Positions 61,986 through 64,000 of a DNA stretch of 64,000 nt are shown here, piece after piece (the stretch's first letter is position 1; the number at the start of each line of letters is the position of its first letter). The position numbers were made by a program, and so were the translations under genes. Source of the DNA: Piper betle. Taxonomy: Eukaryota; Streptophyta; Magnoliopsida; Piperales; Piperaceae. Location: positions 45,706-109,705 of the forward strand of contig JAURVB010002055.1 in the NCBI GenBank assembly GCA_033002965.1. Reading direction: 5' to 3'. The notes below the pieces were generated by a model that worked only from the letters and a program-made list of their open reading frames with translations, was not told the origin of the DNA and did not search any database.

Positions 61986-62600
61986 ATGGGCGGCAGCGGC
62001 AACTCCGATTGGCTCAAGGGCGTGAAGTACCTTGTTCACACTAGACCCAACATGGTCGAAATCCCCCCGAACTCTCTCCGACCATCACTCCCCGCCGCTC
62101 GAGTGCCGATTCCCATCATCGATCTCCGTCAACTGAGCGGCCCGCCCGAGAGCAGAGCTGGGGTGGTGAAGGCCATCGGCTCCGCCTGCGCTGACTGGGG
62201 ATTCTTCCGGGCGAGCCAATATAATATTGCACTTTCGATCATCACTGCAATTGCTTGGTAATTACAAAGAGTTAATTTCCGTCAATAATTTTAATTTACT
62301 CCTATCTTGGATTGATGATCTATATATTGATCAAGCTAATGCTCTTCCTCGCAGGTAGTGAACCATGGTGTAGAGGAAAGTGTGATCAGTGGGATGATGG
62401 AGGAGGTGAAGGCCTTCTTCGATCTTCCGTGGGAAGAGAAGGCCGTGTATGCGTCTAACGACGTGATGAGCCCCGTCAAATTTGGTACAAGCCTCAGTTC
62501 ACCTCACGCACAAGTCCGCCAATGGAGGTACTACATGCGACACTTCACCAACGCCTTTCACATGTGACCGCAGTCGCCTTCTACTACAAGTACCATATCT
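61986..62600 (+). pseudogene. 2-oxoglutarate/Fe(II)-dependent dioxygenase pseudogene, truncated
   Basis: Exon 1 (61986-62210) encodes VPIPIIDLRQLSGPPES...SACADWGFFR and exon 2 (62355 onward) VVNHGVEESVISGMMEEVKA, FFDLPWEEKAVYASNDVMSP and VKFGTSL, the N-terminal DIOX_N domain of plant DOXC enzymes. The intron starts with GC (62211) instead of GT. Where the family has a Trp-Pro pair after the WRxYxRHF segment, the sequence reads TGA CCG (62565-62570), a nonsense change. The entire C-terminal catalytic half with the HxD...H iron site and RxS is absent; beyond about 62600 the sequence is unrelated. The start ATG (61986) gives the class-typical short N-terminus. The protein cannot be active. The substrate class is not assignable. 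Confidence 0.85.
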
Positions 62601-62979
62601 TATTCGCTCCTCGACCAATTTTGAATACGAGTTTTATGATCAGACCGACTTCTCAATGTGGTTGCTATCCAATCCCAAGCTCTTCGACACTTCCCCTACT
62701 ATCCGTAATGCTAGCTTCATCAACTCTTCACTGAACTCATTGGCCGTGTCACAAAGTGTTATTCAACAATTTGTTGGGAAGAATATGAGTAGAATTTTAG
62801 AAGTTGCTTTATTAAATTTTTATAAAAAAATGACGAAATTATACATAGGTATACGAAATACCAACTATTAGTATAAAAAACGAAAAGCCAAAAAATTGAC
62901 AATTGAGTTTTTCAATGCAAATAGGTGAGGGAAACTCAACAAATCCCCTTCTTCACGAATTCATGAGCTAACTAGACAT
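62601..62979. other. Unassigned stretch between two relics
   Basis: Small ORFs only; I recognise nothing in it. It may be part of the insertion that replaced the dioxygenase 3' half. Confidence 0.35.
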
Positions 62980-63540
62980 ACGTGATAGTAAAAATCTCCA
63001 TACCAACTTTATTTCGACAAAATAAATATTTGTCGTTTGTCACAATCTTAGTTAATATATTTGAGATGTTTTTATCGGTGTGTACCTTGTTCAACTTTAA
63101 CAACTTTCTCTGTAATACATCTCACCCAATGATATCGAAAATCTATGTGTTTACTTTTTGAACGAAAACTAACGTTCTTACTCAAATGTATAGGCACTTT
63201 GACTATAATAAAGTACCTCATACTTATCTTGACATATTTTAATTTTATTCAAAAATCTTTTCAACCATAAAACCTCTTTGCAAGCTTATGTAACTGTAAT
63301 AAATTCATCTCCATTTATGGATAGAACAACACACTTTTCAATTTAGACTACTAAGAAACAACATCACCCGCAAAAGTAACAACCCTAAAAGTAGACCTCC
63401 TAGAGTCAATATCACCAGTCATATCTGTATCAATATAACATGACAATATAGGCTTACCTCCCCTAAAGCATAAACCTAGCTTAGAAGTACCTCTCGAATA
63501 TCTCAATATCCACTTAACTACTTACCAATGCTCTATAAAA
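62980..63540 (-). mobile_element. Ty1/copia pol C-terminal (RNase H end) relic
   Basis: The minus-strand translation, with several stops and frame changes, follows the end of copia pol: VVKWILRYSRGTSKLGLCF, GGKPILSCYIDTDMTGDIDS, SKLKSVVLSINGDEFI, ACKEVLWLKRFLNKI, then HRFSISLG in the place of the family's HIDVRYHW, and DKNISNILTKIVTNDKY. The remainder of the element is not seen on either side. Confidence 0.88.
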
Positions 63541-64000
63541 CCAAAAAAATAATTAGGTTATTTTATTTAGGGTTTTGTAAATCTTAGAACAAACTATAAA
63601 TAATATTTAATTAAATTAATTCTTAAGAATAAATATAATAAATTATTAATTATAACTTTTAGAGTATCTGTACAATGGTTTTAAATAAGTTTTATTTATT
63701 GAAATTTTGGTATTGAGACCCATTTGCATTAATTTAATAGTCAATTTTTTTACTTTTCATTATCCGACAAATGATATAATTATGAATGATTACGTTCTTT
63801 TCTATAAAATTTAACTTAGTGACTTCTTGAATTTCATACATATTAATAAAGTTTAATATAGTGGCTTATTTAATTCCATACATATTATTCCATATAAATG
63901 AGATTTCTATTGATGTTAAATGAAACATCATCTCGATAGTTTGTGAATACATTTGACTCAGAAAGGGAAAGCTTTAGGATTGTGCGTAATAATTGCGGGT
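63541..64000. other. AT-rich sequence at window end
   Basis: No feature seen. Confidence 0.4.

Noticed and set aside
1..64000. CRISPR arrays, prophage, operons, toxin-antitoxin or other bacterial defence systems
   Set aside because: The window is plant nuclear DNA with spliced genes; the regular repeats seen (51.2-52.0 kb array, microsatellites) lack spacer-repeat structure of CRISPR.

Overview
The window is nuclear DNA from a flowering plant. Its genes are split by canonical GT-AG introns, are widely spaced, and encode plant-only families: R2R3-MYB, THF1/Psb29, wound-induced DUF3774 peptides, a plant GPI-anchored protein and a plant-type diacylglycerol kinase. The very GC-rich third codon positions of the armadillo-repeat gene and of the GPI-protein exons suggest a monocot, but this is only an inference. 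There is no bacterial-style operon, CRISPR array, phage or plasmid feature, and I saw no tRNA or rRNA gene.

Layout. 1-5226: a young Ty3/gypsy (Athila-like) retrotransposon, cut by the window edge, whose coding capacity has collapsed to one 433-codon gag/pol fusion remnant. 7.7-9.6 kb: an armadillo-repeat protein gene with one frameshift. 14.1-14.6 kb (-): an HMG-CoA reductase pseudogene. 15.7-18.8 kb (-): a seven-exon VAP4-type MSP-domain gene with two one-base lesions. 21.1-26.2 kb: a repeat block with two hAT-like TIR elements around a gypsy-type LTR. 26.8-28.0 kb (-): an unassigned conserved plant gene. 28.4 and 30.2 kb (-): two wound-induced-peptide (DUF3774) ORFs, one without an ATG. 31.6-35.2 kb (+): THF1, with a ~650 bp duplication in intron 3. 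35.8-39.9 kb (-): a 12-exon cluster-II diacylglycerol kinase, convergent with THF1. 42.1-44.6 kb (+): a PAP-phosphatase (HAL2-like) pseudogene. 47.8-49.2 kb (+): an R2R3-MYB of the MYB41/74/102 type. 51.0-52.5 kb: a composite inverted-repeat element carrying a ten-unit ~80 bp array and a very G-rich arm. 55.8-56.5 kb: a third hAT-like element. 58.2-59.8 kb (+): a GPI-anchored protein like At4g28100. 62.0-62.6 kb (+): a 2-oxoglutarate dioxygenase pseudogene. 63.0-63.5 kb (-): the degenerate end of a Ty1/copia pol.

The genes do not form a pathway. They are ordinary dispersed housekeeping and stress-related plant genes (plastid biogenesis, lipid signalling, ER-membrane contact, stress transcription, wounding). 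The most unusual material is in the repeats. One ~150-200 bp sequence module, centred on a ttgactcg...cgagtcaa motif and followed by a C-rich leader, occurs in a gypsy-type LTR, inside at least three TIR elements (one with a perfect 8 bp target duplication), and as a ten-copy tandem array in a fourth element. This suggests that DNA transposons captured and amplified a retrotransposon LTR segment. A second pattern is that the three lesions in otherwise good genes (ARM, and VAP4 twice) can each be explained by loss of one base in a short homopolymer, which points to residual assembly error rather than decay. All exon boundaries given are read by eye from splice signals and family similarity recalled from memory; none was checked by alignment or RNA data.
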